DNA from: an uncultured Lachnospiraceae bacterium
GTDB taxonomy: Bacteria; Bacillota; Clostridia; Lachnospirales; Lachnospiraceae
Assembly (NCBI GenBank): GCA_902765725.1
Contig: CACXAT010000003.1
Span: 62,001-126,000, forward strand
Direction of reading: 5' to 3'
DNA length: 64,000 bases
Under the pieces are notes generated by a model. The model saw only the letters and a program-made list of their open reading frames with translations, was not told where the DNA came from and made no database searches. The position numbers were made by a program, and so were the translations under genes. Below, piece by piece: positions 52,639-60,938 of the stretch. Within the stretch, counting starts at the first letter, position 1, and each line of letters starts with the position of its first letter.

Positions 52639-53712
52639 ATGATCCCATATGATGAGGAAGGCTTTCAGAAAGCCGTTGAGACAACCCTGAAGCCCTGGCT
52701 TGCGGATACCGTAACAGGCGGGAAGTTCACAAGCTTCGACGGCACCAGGATCCAGTACTACCGCGCGCTGAACCCGCACGCGAAGGCTGTGATCGTGATG
52801 GTCCATGGATTCTGCGAATTCTTCGGCAAGTTCCATGAGCCTGCATACAATTTCTGGGAAAATGGATATTCCGTTTATTTCATCGAGCAGAGGGGGCACG
52901 GCGGATCCGACCGATCCGTGAAGAACCCTGACCACGTGGACGTGTCAGACTTCTCTGAGTACGTCGAAGACCTGAAGACATTTATGGATAAGGTCGTACT
53001 GCCCGAGACCCAGGGGCTGTTCACCCGCGCGGCCGTAGCCGGCGGCGCAGGAAACAGAGCATCCCAGGGCGCGGCCGCAGGCGCCGGCATGATGTCCGCA
53101 AGAGGAGGCAGCAAGCTGCCGGTCCTCCTGTACGCCCACTCCATGGGCGGATGTGTCTCCACCCTGTTCCTGGAGAGACATCCCGGGTATTTCAAGGCCG
53201 CGGTCCTCAGCTCACCCATGCTGAAGATGACCTTCGGCAGCATCCCGCTGTGGCAGGTGAAGGCACTGATGACGGTCTCGAAGCTGCTTCGCTGGAATGA
53301 GCAGCTGATGCCGGGGATGAATGATTTCGATCCGGCAAAACCGGACTTTGAAGGAAGCGCCACCCTGTCCAGGGCAAGGTACGATTACCAGTGGGACCTT
53401 CGGGTCGCCCCTGAAAATGGAACGCTCTACACCATGAACGGCGGGACCTACCGCTGGGGAAGGGCTGCCTGGAAGGCGACCCAGGAGCTGCTCAAGGCAG
53501 AGGATCAGATCAAGATCCCCGTGCTGGTGTGCCAGGCCGGGGTCGACACCTTTGTCGACAACGAAGGGCAGGATCATTTCGTCCAGACAGCACCGAACGC
53601 CACCCTGGTCCGCTTCCCGAAGGCGAAGCACGAGATCTACGCCTCCGGCGGCAGGATTCAGGAGCGCTACTTTACAGAAGTGCTGAAGTTCTACGACACC
53701 TGCGCCAGGTGA
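52639..53712 (+). CDS. Alpha/beta hydrolase, lysophospholipase / monoacylglycerol lipase-like
   Basis: This 357-residue serine hydrolase is of the S33/PldB-like group. The nucleophile is Ser168 in YAHSMGG, with Ala in place of the first Gly of GxSxG, as often seen in this group. The oxyanion region is VHGFCEFFGK, the acid is in GVDTFVDN and the base is His331 in FPKAKHE. An unusual Ala/Gly-rich insert (about residues 133-155, including AVAGGAGNRASQGAAAGAG) precedes the nucleophile strand and probably forms a flexible loop. No signal peptide. It sits 28 bases before cardiolipin synthase, so a role in membrane lipid turnover is plausible. Confidence 0.8.
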   Translation: MIPYDEEGFQKAVETTLKPWLADTVTGGKFTSFDGTRIQYYRALNPHAKAVIVMVHGFCEFFGKFHEPAYNFWENGYSVYFIEQRGHGGSDRSVKNPDHVDVSDFSEYVEDLKTFMDKVVLPETQGLFTRAAVAGGAGNRASQGAAAGAGMMSARGGSKLPVLLYAHSMGGCVSTLFLERHPGYFKAAVLSSPMLKMTFGSIPLWQVKALMTVSKLLRWNEQLMPGMNDFDPAKPDFEGSATLSRARYDYQWDLRVAPENGTLYTMNGGTYRWGRAAWKATQELLKAEDQIKIPVLVCQAGVDTFVDNEGQDHFVQTAPNATLVRFPKAKHEIYASGGRIQERYFTEVLKFYDTCAR

Positions 53713-53740
53713 CGCAGCGCAATAGAGGAAGAACGAAGAG

Positions 53741-55429
53741 ATGCCAAACAAACAGGACCAGAATCTGATAAACAAATCCGGCGCCGTGATCACTGAAAAC
53801 GGCATGAGCCTTGCCGCGAGATGGAAGAGCGGCATCCTGTCGCTGATCTTCAGCAGATTCTCTCTGATCGCAGTGATGCTTGTATTCCAGGGAGCGCTCA
53901 TGCTGATGATGTGGGGCATGTTCGGCGCGCTGATGGATAAACTCGCGACCGGGGCCACCGGCACCTTTGTGGTCGTCGTCATGGTCTATCTGATCAACAC
54001 GGATATCGATGCCACCGGAAAAATAACCTGGATGCTGGTCATCGCCATCTTCCCCTTCTTCGGTACCCTGTTCTACCTCTGGACAAGGGCTGAGCTGGGA
54101 CACCGGGCGGTTGCGGCCAACATACAGGAATCCACAGAGCTGTCCAGAGGAAGGATCGACCAGGATCCGGAGATCCTCAGGCGCCTCAAGGAAACCGACC
54201 GGGACTCCGCCTCCATCGCCAACTACACCATCAAGGCCGGGAACTTTCCCGCCTATGAAAACACCAAAGTCACTTATTTCCCCTTCGGAGCGGCCAAGTT
54301 CGAAGAGATGCTGGTCCGGCTCGAAGGCGCGAAGAAGTTCATCTTCCTGGAGTACTTCATCATCCAGGAAGGATACATGTGGGGCAAGATCCTCGAGATC
54401 CTCAGCCGCAAGGTGGAAGAGGGCGTGGAAGTCCGAGTGCTCTTTGACGGCACCAACCTGCTCAGCAAGGTCCCCATGGACTACCACGAGAGACTGCGAA
54501 GGCTCGGCATCCAGTGCCGCGTCTGGGCGCCGCTCAGACCCATGATCACCTCCACCTACAACTACCGCGACCACCGCAAGATCCTCGTGATCGACGGCGA
54601 AGTCGCATTCAACGGAGGAGTCAATCTGGCAGACGAATATATCGGGAAGACGCAGCCTCTTGGGAAATGGAAAGACACCGCGGTAATGCTCGAGGGCGAC
54701 GCGATCCGCAGCTTCACACTGATGTTCCTGACCATGTGGTACGCGGCCTCCGACACCCCGCGCCAGTTTGTCCAGAGAAAGGGCATGACTGAGGAAGAGC
54801 GCTACGCGGCCCTGAACGACATGGTGGGGGGCGGTTCATTTCAGGCGTATTTCCCCAAAGACATCCCGCATCCGAAGGGAAGCGGCTACGTCATCCCCTA
54901 CGGCGACTCGCCCCTTGACGAATACAAGGTGGGCGAGATGGTCTACATGGACATCCTGAACACGGCCGAAGACTACGTCTACATCATGACCCCGTACCTG
55001 ATCCTGGACGGCGAGCTTGAGACCGCCCTTCGCTTCGCTGCAGAACGAGGCGTGGACGTTCGCCTGATCCTGCCGGGCATCCCGGACAAAAAAGGAGTCT
55101 ACGCGCTGGCCAAGGCAACCGTTCCGAACCTGATCCGGAGCGGCGTCAAGGTGTACTATTACACCCCGGGCTTCGTCCACGCCAAGGTCTTTGTCAGCGA
55201 TGACCGCAAGGCCGTCGTCGGAACCATCAACCTCGACTACCGGTCCCTCTACCATCATTTCGAATGCGCGACCTACATGGTAGACACCGACTGCATCAGC
55301 GACATCATTGCCGACTGCAGGGCCACCCTGGAAGAATGCCGGGAAGTTACCCTGGAGACCGTAAAGCAGGAGAAGCTCCTAACCCGGATCACCGGCGCGG
55401 TCTTCAAGATGTTCGCACCCATGTTATAA
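53741..55429 (+). CDS. cls: Cardiolipin synthase
   Basis: This 562-residue membrane enzyme joins two phosphatidylglycerol molecules into cardiolipin. There are two or three hydrophobic segments in the first ~110 residues (FSLIAVMLVFQGALMLMMWG and WMLVIAIFPFFGTLFYLW). Two phospholipase-D HKD motifs follow: His278 in YRDHRKILVIDGEVAFNGG and His480 in VHAKVFVSDDRKAVVGT. Both are complete. Layout and length fit ClsA-type enzymes of Firmicutes, with a longer N-terminus than average. It follows the lysophospholipase-like gene closely and has no visible terminator. Confidence 0.93.
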   Translation: MPNKQDQNLINKSGAVITENGMSLAARWKSGILSLIFSRFSLIAVMLVFQGALMLMMWGMFGALMDKLATGATGTFVVVVMVYLINTDIDATGKITWMLVIAIFPFFGTLFYLWTRAELGHRAVAANIQESTELSRGRIDQDPEILRRLKETDRDSASIANYTIKAGNFPAYENTKVTYFPFGAAKFEEMLVRLEGAKKFIFLEYFIIQEGYMWGKILEILSRKVEEGVEVRVLFDGTNLLSKVPMDYHERLRRLGIQCRVWAPLRPMITSTYNYRDHRKILVIDGEVAFNGGVNLADEYIGKTQPLGKWKDTAVMLEGDAIRSFTLMFLTMWYAASDTPRQFVQRKGMTEEERYAALNDMVGGGSFQAYFPKDIPHPKGSGYVIPYGDSPLDEYKVGEMVYMDILNTAEDYVYIMTPYLILDGELETALRFAAERGVDVRLILPGIPDKKGVYALAKATVPNLIRSGVKVYYYTPGFVHAKVFVSDDRKAVVGTINLDYRSLYHHFECATYMVDTDCISDIIADCRATLEECREVTLETVKQEKLLTRITGAVFKMFAPML

Positions 55430-55534
55430 ATACGTTATCAATTAATGCCTGTCGCTCGTTCAACACCCTGAGTTCATGCATCCGTGACACCTTCAGGAGA
55501 TTGGGCGGGAGGCAGGCATCTGTGCAATATGCAC

Positions 55535-55579
55535 CTGTGCATACACCATCCGTGCATACAGCACCCGTGCACACACCAC
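55535..55579 (+). repeat. Three 15-base tandem repeats upstream of the dehydrogenase gene
   Basis: Units near CCGTGCATACACCAC occur at 55535-55549, 55550-55564 and 55565-55579 with two to three differences each. GTGCAATATGCAC (55522-55534), just upstream, is a palindrome. The region has no gene and lies 58 bases before the next start. Confidence 0.65.
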
Positions 55580-55636
55580 CCGGAGGACCGGGAGAAAGGA
55601 TGGTCCGGAGCAGGGCTGCCGGGCCGAGTAAGCAAT

Positions 55637-56608
55637 ATGGCAGACAAGATCTATATCAGTACTCGTATATTCCCGGTCAGCGAGGAGCAGAAGGCCTATC
55701 TGGATGAATGCTCAAAAGGGCCCAGAGAGGTCGAACTGATCTGGCGCGCGCCGGAGGAAATGACCGAAGAGGACTATGCCAGCGCATCCGCGCTGATGAA
55801 TTTCTTCCCGCCCCAGGGCGTCTCGAAGGCCGCAAACCTTGAGTGGATGCAGCTTGCCTCCGCCGGCGCGGACGCATTCTGCAAGGAGGGCATCCTCCCT
55901 GAAAGCTGCGTCCTGACCAACAGCTCGGGCGCCTTCTCCCTGTCCGTGGGCGAGCACATGCTCGCGATGACCCTCACCATGATCCGCAACTTCCCGCAGT
56001 ACAAAGCCAACCAGGCCACCCACACCTGGCAGGATGAGGGCCGGATCATCTCCATCGAAGGCTCCACCGTCGCGGTCCTGGGGATGGGCGACATCGGCAG
56101 CTTCTATGCCAGAAAAATGAACGCTCTCGGCGCCCGTGTCATCGGTGTGCGCCGCCACGAGTGCCCGAAGCCGGAGTACCTGGAAGAGCAGGTCACCCTG
56201 GACAGACTGGATGAGATCCTGCCCAAGGCAGACATCGTGGCCATGGTCCTTCCGGGCGGTGAAGAGACCCGTCACCTGATCAACGACAGGACCCTGGCAC
56301 TGATGAAGGAGAACAGCTACATCCTGAACGTCGGGCGCGGCAGCTCCATCGACCAGGCAGCCCTGTGCAGAGCCCTGGACAGCGGCCACATCCGCGGCGC
56401 GGCCCTGGACGTGACAGACCCCGAACCGCTTCCGAAGGACGATCCGCTGTGGGACTACAAAAACGTCCTCATCACCCCGCACGTGGCCGGCTGGTGGCAC
56501 CTGCGTGAAACCTTCAACCGAGTCGTCCGGATCTTCGGGACCAACCTGAAGCATTTCGTACACGGCGAGAAGATGGAGAATGTCGTCAACCGGAACCTCG
56601 GCTACTGA
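55637..56608 (+). CDS. D-isomer-specific 2-hydroxyacid dehydrogenase family protein
   Basis: This 323-residue NAD(P)-dependent dehydrogenase interconverts a 2-hydroxyacid and a 2-oxoacid. The Rossmann motif is VLGMGDIGSFYARKM (about residues 143-157), the catalytic Arg lies in LNVGRGSSID, the Glu in the DVTDPEPLPKDDPLW region, and the His in ITPHVAGWW. The start is MADKIYISTR at 55637; the ribosome site is poor (GGGCCGAG), and an in-frame extension to 55484 would cross the tandem repeats. The substrate is unknown; glyoxylate/hydroxypyruvate reductase-like enzymes share this build. It is followed directly by the palindromic element, with no separate terminator. Confidence 0.82.
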   Translation: MADKIYISTRIFPVSEEQKAYLDECSKGPREVELIWRAPEEMTEEDYASASALMNFFPPQGVSKAANLEWMQLASAGADAFCKEGILPESCVLTNSSGAFSLSVGEHMLAMTLTMIRNFPQYKANQATHTWQDEGRIISIEGSTVAVLGMGDIGSFYARKMNALGARVIGVRRHECPKPEYLEEQVTLDRLDEILPKADIVAMVLPGGEETRHLINDRTLALMKENSYILNVGRGSSIDQAALCRALDSGHIRGAALDVTDPEPLPKDDPLWDYKNVLITPHVAGWWHLRETFNRVVRIFGTNLKHFVHGEKMENVVNRNLGY

Positions 56609-56624
56609 GGCTGCATAAATTGCT

Positions 56625-56839
56625 GTTCACGGTCAGCCAGTATTATCTGCATAGAGTTCTGTGGGCACAGGTGAAAACCATAGGAAGCCGACTGAGCTTT
56701 GCAAGTTGCTGCAGCCGCGAAAGCGACCACGCATCTATCGGAGCTGGGAGCGGCTGCAATGCAACCGCCGCAAAGCGAAGGCAGGCAACGTGTTTTCACT
56801 GTGCCCACAAACTCGAAGCAATACTGGCTGACCGTGAAC
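56625..56839. mobile_element. Palindromic MITE-like element with 20-base terminal inverted repeats
   Basis: The ends GTTCACGGTCAGCCAGTATT (56625-56644) and its exact complement (56820-56839) are perfect inverted repeats. Inside, TGTGGGCACAGGTGAAAAC is mirrored near 56790-56808 with one base missing, and further in GCTTTGC...TGCAGCCGC blocks are also mirrored, so nearly the whole element can fold into one long hairpin. It has no transposase. The left arm recurs on the opposite strand at 11992-12084. This fits a non-autonomous miniature element or an intergenic repeat family that is also transcribed as a hairpin. Confidence 0.75.
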
Positions 56840-56862
56840 TGTAACGCATAATATACAAGAAT

Positions 56863-56939
56863 CCCCCCTGTACCGAGGGCCGGTTTTATGATTTAATAAT
56901 GATGTGCGGCCCTGTGCCTGAGAGGCAGGCACGTGGGGG
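56863..56939 (+). ncRNA. Candidate structured leader before the transketolase genes
   Basis: Three nested or adjacent helices are visible: CCCCC (56863-56867) with GGGGG (56935-56939), AGGGCCG (56876-56882) with CGGCCCT (56907-56913), and GTGCCT (56914-56919) with AGGCAC (56927-56932). Together they could form a three-way junction ending about 13 bases before the ribosome site AAAGGAGGT. No known riboswitch was recognised; chance pairing is possible. Confidence 0.4.
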
Positions 56940-56965
56940 CTTAAAAGGAAAGGAGGTCATAGACG

Positions 56966-57796
56966 ATGACCACAATTGAGTTACAGAAGATGGCGAACGA
57001 AGTTCGCAAAGGCATCGTGACTGCAGTCCATGGTGCCAAGGCCGGACATCCGGGCGGATCCCTCTCCGCGGCAGATGTCATTACGTATCTGTATTTTGAG
57101 GAAATGAACATTGATCCGAAGGACCCGAAGAAGGCGGATCGTGATCGTTTCGTTCTGTCCAAGGGCCACTGTGCACCGGCGCTCTACAGCGCACTGGCAA
57201 ACAGAGGTTATTTCCCGGTAGAGGATCTTCCGACCCTCAGACATCTCGGCTCTTATCTCCAGGGACATCCCTGCATGAATGAGACTCCCGGCGTTGACAT
57301 GAGCTCAGGTTCTCTTGGCCAGGGCATCAGCGCAGCAGTCGGCATGGCTCTGTCTGCGAAGCTGACCAATGAGTCCTGGAGAACTTACACCCTGCTGGGC
57401 GACGGCGAGATCCAGGAAGGCCAGGTATGGGAGGCTGCCATGTTCGCAGGCGCCCACAAGCTGGACAACCTTGTAGTCATCGTTGACAACAACAACCTGC
57501 AGATCGACGGATGTGTCGCAGACGTGTGCTGCCCGTATCCGATCGACAAGAAGTTCGAAGCATTCAACTTCCACGTAATCAACGTTGCGGACGGCAATGA
57601 CATGGCTCAGCTCGAGGCTGCTTTCAAGGAAGCACGCGAAGTGAAGGGCATGCCGGTCGCAATCATTATGAAGACTGTCAAGGGCAAGGGCGTATCCTTC
57701 ATGGAAAACCAGGCCGGATGGCACGGCAAAGCTCCGAACGATGAGCAGTATGCAGTCGCGATGGAAGATCTGAAGAAAGTGGGGGATGCATTATGA
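56966..57796 (+). CDS. Transketolase, N-terminal subunit
   Basis: This 276-residue thiamine-diphosphate binding half of transketolase moves two-carbon ketol units in the pentose phosphate pathway. Conserved parts are KAGHPGGSLSAADV (about residues 24-37), LSKGHCAPALYSAL, GSLGQGISAAVGMA, and the thiamine-diphosphate motif GDGEIQEGQVWEA to VDNNNLQIDG (about 145-176). It ends where the pyrimidine-binding domain of full transketolase would begin. That domain is the next gene, overlapping by four bases (ATGA), so the two subunits are translationally coupled and form a heteromeric enzyme. Split transketolases are common in clostridia and archaea. The ribosome site is near perfect (AAGGAGGT). Confidence 0.95.
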   Translation: MTTIELQKMANEVRKGIVTAVHGAKAGHPGGSLSAADVITYLYFEEMNIDPKDPKKADRDRFVLSKGHCAPALYSALANRGYFPVEDLPTLRHLGSYLQGHPCMNETPGVDMSSGSLGQGISAAVGMALSAKLTNESWRTYTLLGDGEIQEGQVWEAAMFAGAHKLDNLVVIVDNNNLQIDGCVADVCCPYPIDKKFEAFNFHVINVADGNDMAQLEAAFKEAREVKGMPVAIIMKTVKGKGVSFMENQAGWHGKAPNDEQYAVAMEDLKKVGDAL

Positions 57797-58731
57797 GCGA
57801 AATAAAGAAGATCGCAACCAGACAGTCTTACGGCAACGCCCTGGCTGAGCTGGGAAATGAACATGAGAATCTTTATGTCCTTGATGCGGATCTGGCCGGA
57901 GCGACCCAGACCGGAATCTTCAAGAAGGCACATCCGGACCGCTTCATCGACTGCGGTATCGCAGAATCCAACATGATCAGCATCGCAGCCGGCATGGCCA
58001 CCACAGGCAAGATCGTCTTCGCGTCTTCATTTGCCATGTTCGCAGCAGGCCGCGCATTTGAGCAGGTCCGCAACGCAGTCGGATATCCGCATCTGAATGT
58101 CAAGATCGGCGCGACCCACGCATCCATCTCCGTCGGCGAAGACGGCGCGACCCATCAGTGCAATGAAGACATCGCACTCATGAGAACCATCCCGGGCATG
58201 GTCATCATCAACCCGGCAGATGATATCGAAGCAAGAGCAGCTGTCAGAGCAGCTTACGAGTACGTAGGACCTGTCTATCTGAGATTCGGCAGATACGCAG
58301 TACCGGTCATCAACGACAACCCGGACTACAAGTTCGAGATCGGCAAGGGCATCCTGATGAGAGAGGGCACTGACCTGACCATCGTAGCCACCGGCCTGTG
58401 CGTCTCCTCCGCTCTGGAAGCAGCAGAGAAGCTCGCGGAAGACGGCATCAGCGCAGAAGTGATCAACATCCACACCATCAAGCCGCTGGATGAAGAGATC
58501 ATCATCAAGAGTGCAGCCAAGACCGGCAAGGTCGTCACCGTCGAAGAGCACTCCGTCATCGGCGGCCTGGGCGGCGCAGTCGCAGAAGTCCTTGGCGAGA
58601 AGCAGCCCACCAAGATGAAGAGAATCGGTGTCTATGACACCTACGGCGAATCCGGCAGCGCGGCAGCCCTCCTCGAGAAGTATCAGCTCGACGGCAAGGG
58701 TGTGTACGCTCAGATTAAAGAATTCATCTGA
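57793..58731 (+). CDS. Transketolase, C-terminal subunit
   Basis: This 312-residue partner of the preceding gene carries the pyrimidine-binding and C-terminal domains. YVLDADLAGATQTGIFKKAH leads to the catalytic Glu in CGIAESNMISIAAGMA (about residues 54-69), followed by ATHASISVGEDGATHQ, which binds the cofactor and phosphate. The C-terminal domain has VVTVEEHSVIGGLGGAVAEV. The start overlaps the N-subunit stop. DXP synthase is a distant alternative for the pair, but the N-half motifs favour transketolase. A strong terminator follows. Confidence 0.94.
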   Translation: MSEIKKIATRQSYGNALAELGNEHENLYVLDADLAGATQTGIFKKAHPDRFIDCGIAESNMISIAAGMATTGKIVFASSFAMFAAGRAFEQVRNAVGYPHLNVKIGATHASISVGEDGATHQCNEDIALMRTIPGMVIINPADDIEARAAVRAAYEYVGPVYLRFGRYAVPVINDNPDYKFEIGKGILMREGTDLTIVATGLCVSSALEAAEKLAEDGISAEVINIHTIKPLDEEIIIKSAAKTGKVVTVEEHSVIGGLGGAVAEVLGEKQPTKMKRIGVYDTYGESGSAAALLEKYQLDGKGVYAQIKEFI

Positions 58732-58766
58732 GATCGGATCACCACAATCGGATAAAAGCTTATAAA

Positions 58767-58800
58767 AAAGCGCCTGTCACTTGCGAGTGGCGGGCGCTTT
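58767..58800 (+). terminator. Terminator after the transketolase genes
   Basis: AAAGCGCCTGTCACT (58767-58781) pairs with AGTGGCGGGCGCTTT (58786-58800) including two G-U pairs, with tetraloop TGCG. The 12-mer CCTGTCACTTGC inside it recurs in the repeats at 60795-60846. Confidence 0.8.
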
Positions 58801-58901
58801 GAGCATGTGTAGTTCAGTCATTCTGCATCAGGCGCTGATGTATGCAAACACAGGCGGCCAGGGACTGCGGCCGCGTGCCGGGCACTCGTTCAGCGGCCTT
58901 T

Positions 58902-59717
58902 TTAGCGGCCCTTGCGAATCATCGCACGCTGCCACCAGGCGCCGATCTGTACACGCAGGGGCCGGGGCAGCAGGCTGAGGAGATGTGTCCCGACGGCTGT
59001 GCCGAGCCCGGGGATGACGTACAGGCGCCCTGCCTGCATCGCCCGGTAGCCGGTCATGGCAACCTTCGCGGGATCCGCGGCCATGGCCGGATAGGCCTTG
59101 CCGGCGCGCTCCGCCCAGCCGGTGCGAACAGGACCGGGGCACAGGGCGGTGACGGTGACTCCGGTTCCGCGAAGCTCCCCGCGCATGGCCTCCGTCAGCG
59201 ACATGACAAACGCCTTGGAGGGTCCGTAGATATTGAAGTAAGGATCCGGGAAAAATGCAGTTGTGGAGCTCACGTTCAGGATTTTCCCGTGTCCCTGCCG
59301 GACCATGTCCGCGCCGATGTACCGGCACAGCATGGCATAAGAGGTCACATCGAGATGGATCAATCCAAGCAGCTCCTCCGGATCGATGTCCACCGTAGTG
59401 GCCGCCTTGCCGGCACCGGCATTGTTCACAAACTGATCGACGGGACGCCCCAGAGCCTTCACGGCATCATAGAGCTGCCTGGCGCCGGACTCCAGCGACA
59501 GATCGGCCTGTATCACATCGACATGAATCGATCGATTCTCAGCGGCACCATCCCGGCCCCTTGCCTGATACTTTGCGGACAGTTGTGCGGCAATCGCCTG
59601 CAGCTTGTCCAGCGATCTTGCCGCCAGGATCAGATCACACCCGCGCGAGGCGAAGATCCTGGCAAACTCCAGCCCGAGACCTCCGGACGCGCCAGTTATC
59701 AATACTGTCTCAGCCAT
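58902..59717 (-). CDS. Short-chain dehydrogenase/reductase
   Basis: This 271-residue NAD(P)-dependent SDR has the nucleotide motif VLITGASGGLGLEFARIFAS (about residues 5-24), NNAG in FVNNAGAGKA (about 90-99), Ser in LNVSSTTAFF, and the catalytic YGPSK. A basic pair in LAARSLDKL suggests NADP. The start is ATG 59717 with AGGAGG eight to nine bases upstream; the longer frame to 59786 lacks one. The substrate is unknown; the sequence resembles the DltE/YdfG-like group of oxidoreductases. It is read after the secreted peptidase gene on the same strand, with a hairpin in between. The C-terminal ~20 residues are rich in Arg and Trp. Confidence 0.85.
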   Translation of the reverse strand: MAETVLITGASGGLGLEFARIFASRGCDLILAARSLDKLQAIAAQLSAKYQARGRDGAAENRSIHVDVIQADLSLESGARQLYDAVKALGRPVDQFVNNAGAGKAATTVDIDPEELLGLIHLDVTSYAMLCRYIGADMVRQGHGKILNVSSTTAFFPDPYFNIYGPSKAFVMSLTEAMRGELRGTGVTVTALCPGPVRTGWAERAGKAYPAMAADPAKVAMTGYRAMQAGRLYVIPGLGTAVGTHLLSLLPRPLRVQIGAWWQRAMIRKGR

Positions 59718-59742
59718 ACCAAAACTCCTCCTGATACACCAG

Positions 59743-59770
59743 CGCCGGATCGACAGATATCGATCCGGCG
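59743..59770 (-). terminator. Hairpin between the peptidase and SDR genes
   Basis: CGCCGGATCG (59743-59752) and CGATCCGGCG (59761-59770) form a perfect 10-base stem with an 8-base loop. No T-run follows on the minus strand, so it may be a partial terminator or a 3' protective structure for the peptidase message. Confidence 0.6.
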
Positions 59771-59791
59771 TTGTGCGACACATCATTCATT

Positions 59792-60736
59792 TCAACCATT
59801 ATAGGTATAGCTCCAGGCCGCGGTGATCTCGGAGCTCAGGTCCTCCCAGGGCCAGGTCCTGGAACAGTTCTCCAGATTATTCGGGTCATTCAGGATGAAG
59901 TTCCCATCCGCATCCTGTCCGGCCAGGATCATGAAATGCCCGACCGCCGAGAATTTGCCGACGCCTACGTTGATCAGGACCGGATGGCCGGCGCTGAGCT
60001 CAGCCGAGATCGTGTACTGGTCCGCACTGATCTTCTGGCACGAGATCGGATGATTGGGAAATGCATTCAGCACCAGGTCCCAGGAGGTCCCGGAGCCCGG
60101 CACCCAGTAGCCGGCATTTTCAGCGTACTGGCACATCTGCCAGGGATTGATCGACTCATCGCCGGTCAGACCGAATCCGATCATGGCCATGCAGGTCGGA
60201 GCGCAGGCCGTCAAGGCAGCAGGGCCGCCGCCGTACCAGTTGAAGGCCCACCGGTAGTCCCACTGCATGATCAGGGGAACCAGGCCCGTTACACCCTCGC
60301 CAAGAGGCGGGATCGCTTTATTTCTCTCCTCATCCGTATACTCGAAGGTCTCGGGCGACTCGCCGCCCTTCGCGCGCACATAGAGGAAATGAATTACGTT
60401 GGGGTTTCCCTCTGCGTGGGGGATGACATAGGGCATGTAGCTGCCTGCAAGATTCGTCTTCACCCACTCATACTCACCGGCCACCATCTTATTGGTAAGA
60501 TAGCTGTGAGCGCCTAGGATCGTAACCATCTCGTCCGCAGGAAGAAGCTCCGTCTCACCGGTATTGAGAGAAGATGCATCCTCTTGCCCGGCTCCGGCAG
60601 CATCCTCCGCAGAGCCGGCTCCCGCCAGCGCCATATCCGAGGCATATGCAGTAAGCGGCAGGGGAGCGGCGCTTCCAAGAACCATCGCGCAGGAGAGCGC
60701 GCCAGCAGTCAGCTGAATCAAAATATGTTTGTTCAT
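59792..60736 (-). CDS. Secreted C39-like cysteine peptidase
   Basis: This 314-residue protein has a signal peptide of about 32 residues (ending PLTAYAS), then a variable linker rich in Ala, Glu and Asp (35-65), then a papain-like domain of the C39_2 type. The likely nucleophile is Cys178 in ACAPTCMAM, the His is 267 in VGHFMILAG and the Asn/Asp is in ILNDPNN (282-288). The Trp-rich QWDYRWAFNWYGGG before the nucleophile is typical. Gly is replaced by Ala in the usual CGPT. It probably acts outside the cell on peptides or wall material. AGGTGA precedes ATG. Upstream are two 26-base repeats. Confidence 0.8.
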   Translation of the reverse strand: MNKHILIQLTAGALSCAMVLGSAAPLPLTAYASDMALAGAGSAEDAAGAGQEDASSLNTGETELLPADEMVTILGAHSYLTNKMVAGEYEWVKTNLAGSYMPYVIPHAEGNPNVIHFLYVRAKGGESPETFEYTDEERNKAIPPLGEGVTGLVPLIMQWDYRWAFNWYGGGPAALTACAPTCMAMIGFGLTGDESINPWQMCQYAENAGYWVPGSGTSWDLVLNAFPNHPISCQKISADQYTISAELSAGHPVLINVGVGKFSAVGHFMILAGQDADGNFILNDPNNLENCSRTWPWEDLSSEITAAWSYTYNG

Positions 60737-60794
60737 AGATCACCTGTAATAATCAATGTAAGTAAGTTCAATATATATGTCGCAGACAGTATAG

Positions 60795-60846
60795 CATGAT
60801 GAGCCAGTACCTGTCACTTGCATGATGAGCTGGTACCTGTCACTCG
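60795..60846. repeat. Two 26-base tandem repeats
   Basis: Units at 60795-60820 and 60821-60846 (CATGATGAGC ... CCTGTCACTYG) differ at three positions. They lie in the divergent promoter region between the secreted peptidase and the aminotransferase. The core CCTGTCACTTGC also occurs in the terminator at 58773-58784. Confidence 0.7.
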
Positions 60847-60864
60847 CTAAGCCCCACAAGGCAC

Positions 60865-60894
60865 TTTACATTTGGGCAGCCTGTGAATTAGAAT
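60865..60894 (+). promoter_or_regulatory. Sigma-A promoter of the aminotransferase gene
   Basis: TTTACA (60865-60870) and TAGAAT (60889-60894) are spaced by 18 bases and lie 45 bases before the start codon. Confidence 0.6.
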
Positions 60895-60938
60895 ATGCTC
60901 AATACTGACGGCTTTTATTATGAGGAGTGAGAAATATC

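Larger units (their letters stand above)
56609..56965. other. Intergenic region of 357 bases
   Basis: It holds the 215-base palindromic element and a candidate structured leader for the transketolase genes. A 74-codon frame inside the element is not regarded as a gene. Confidence 0.7.

Noticed and set aside
56620..56844. A 74-codon small protein gene within the palindromic element
   Set aside because: The frame coincides with the whole palindrome, its second half is just the inverted complement of the first, and the other copy keeps only part of it. A repeat explains it better than a gene.
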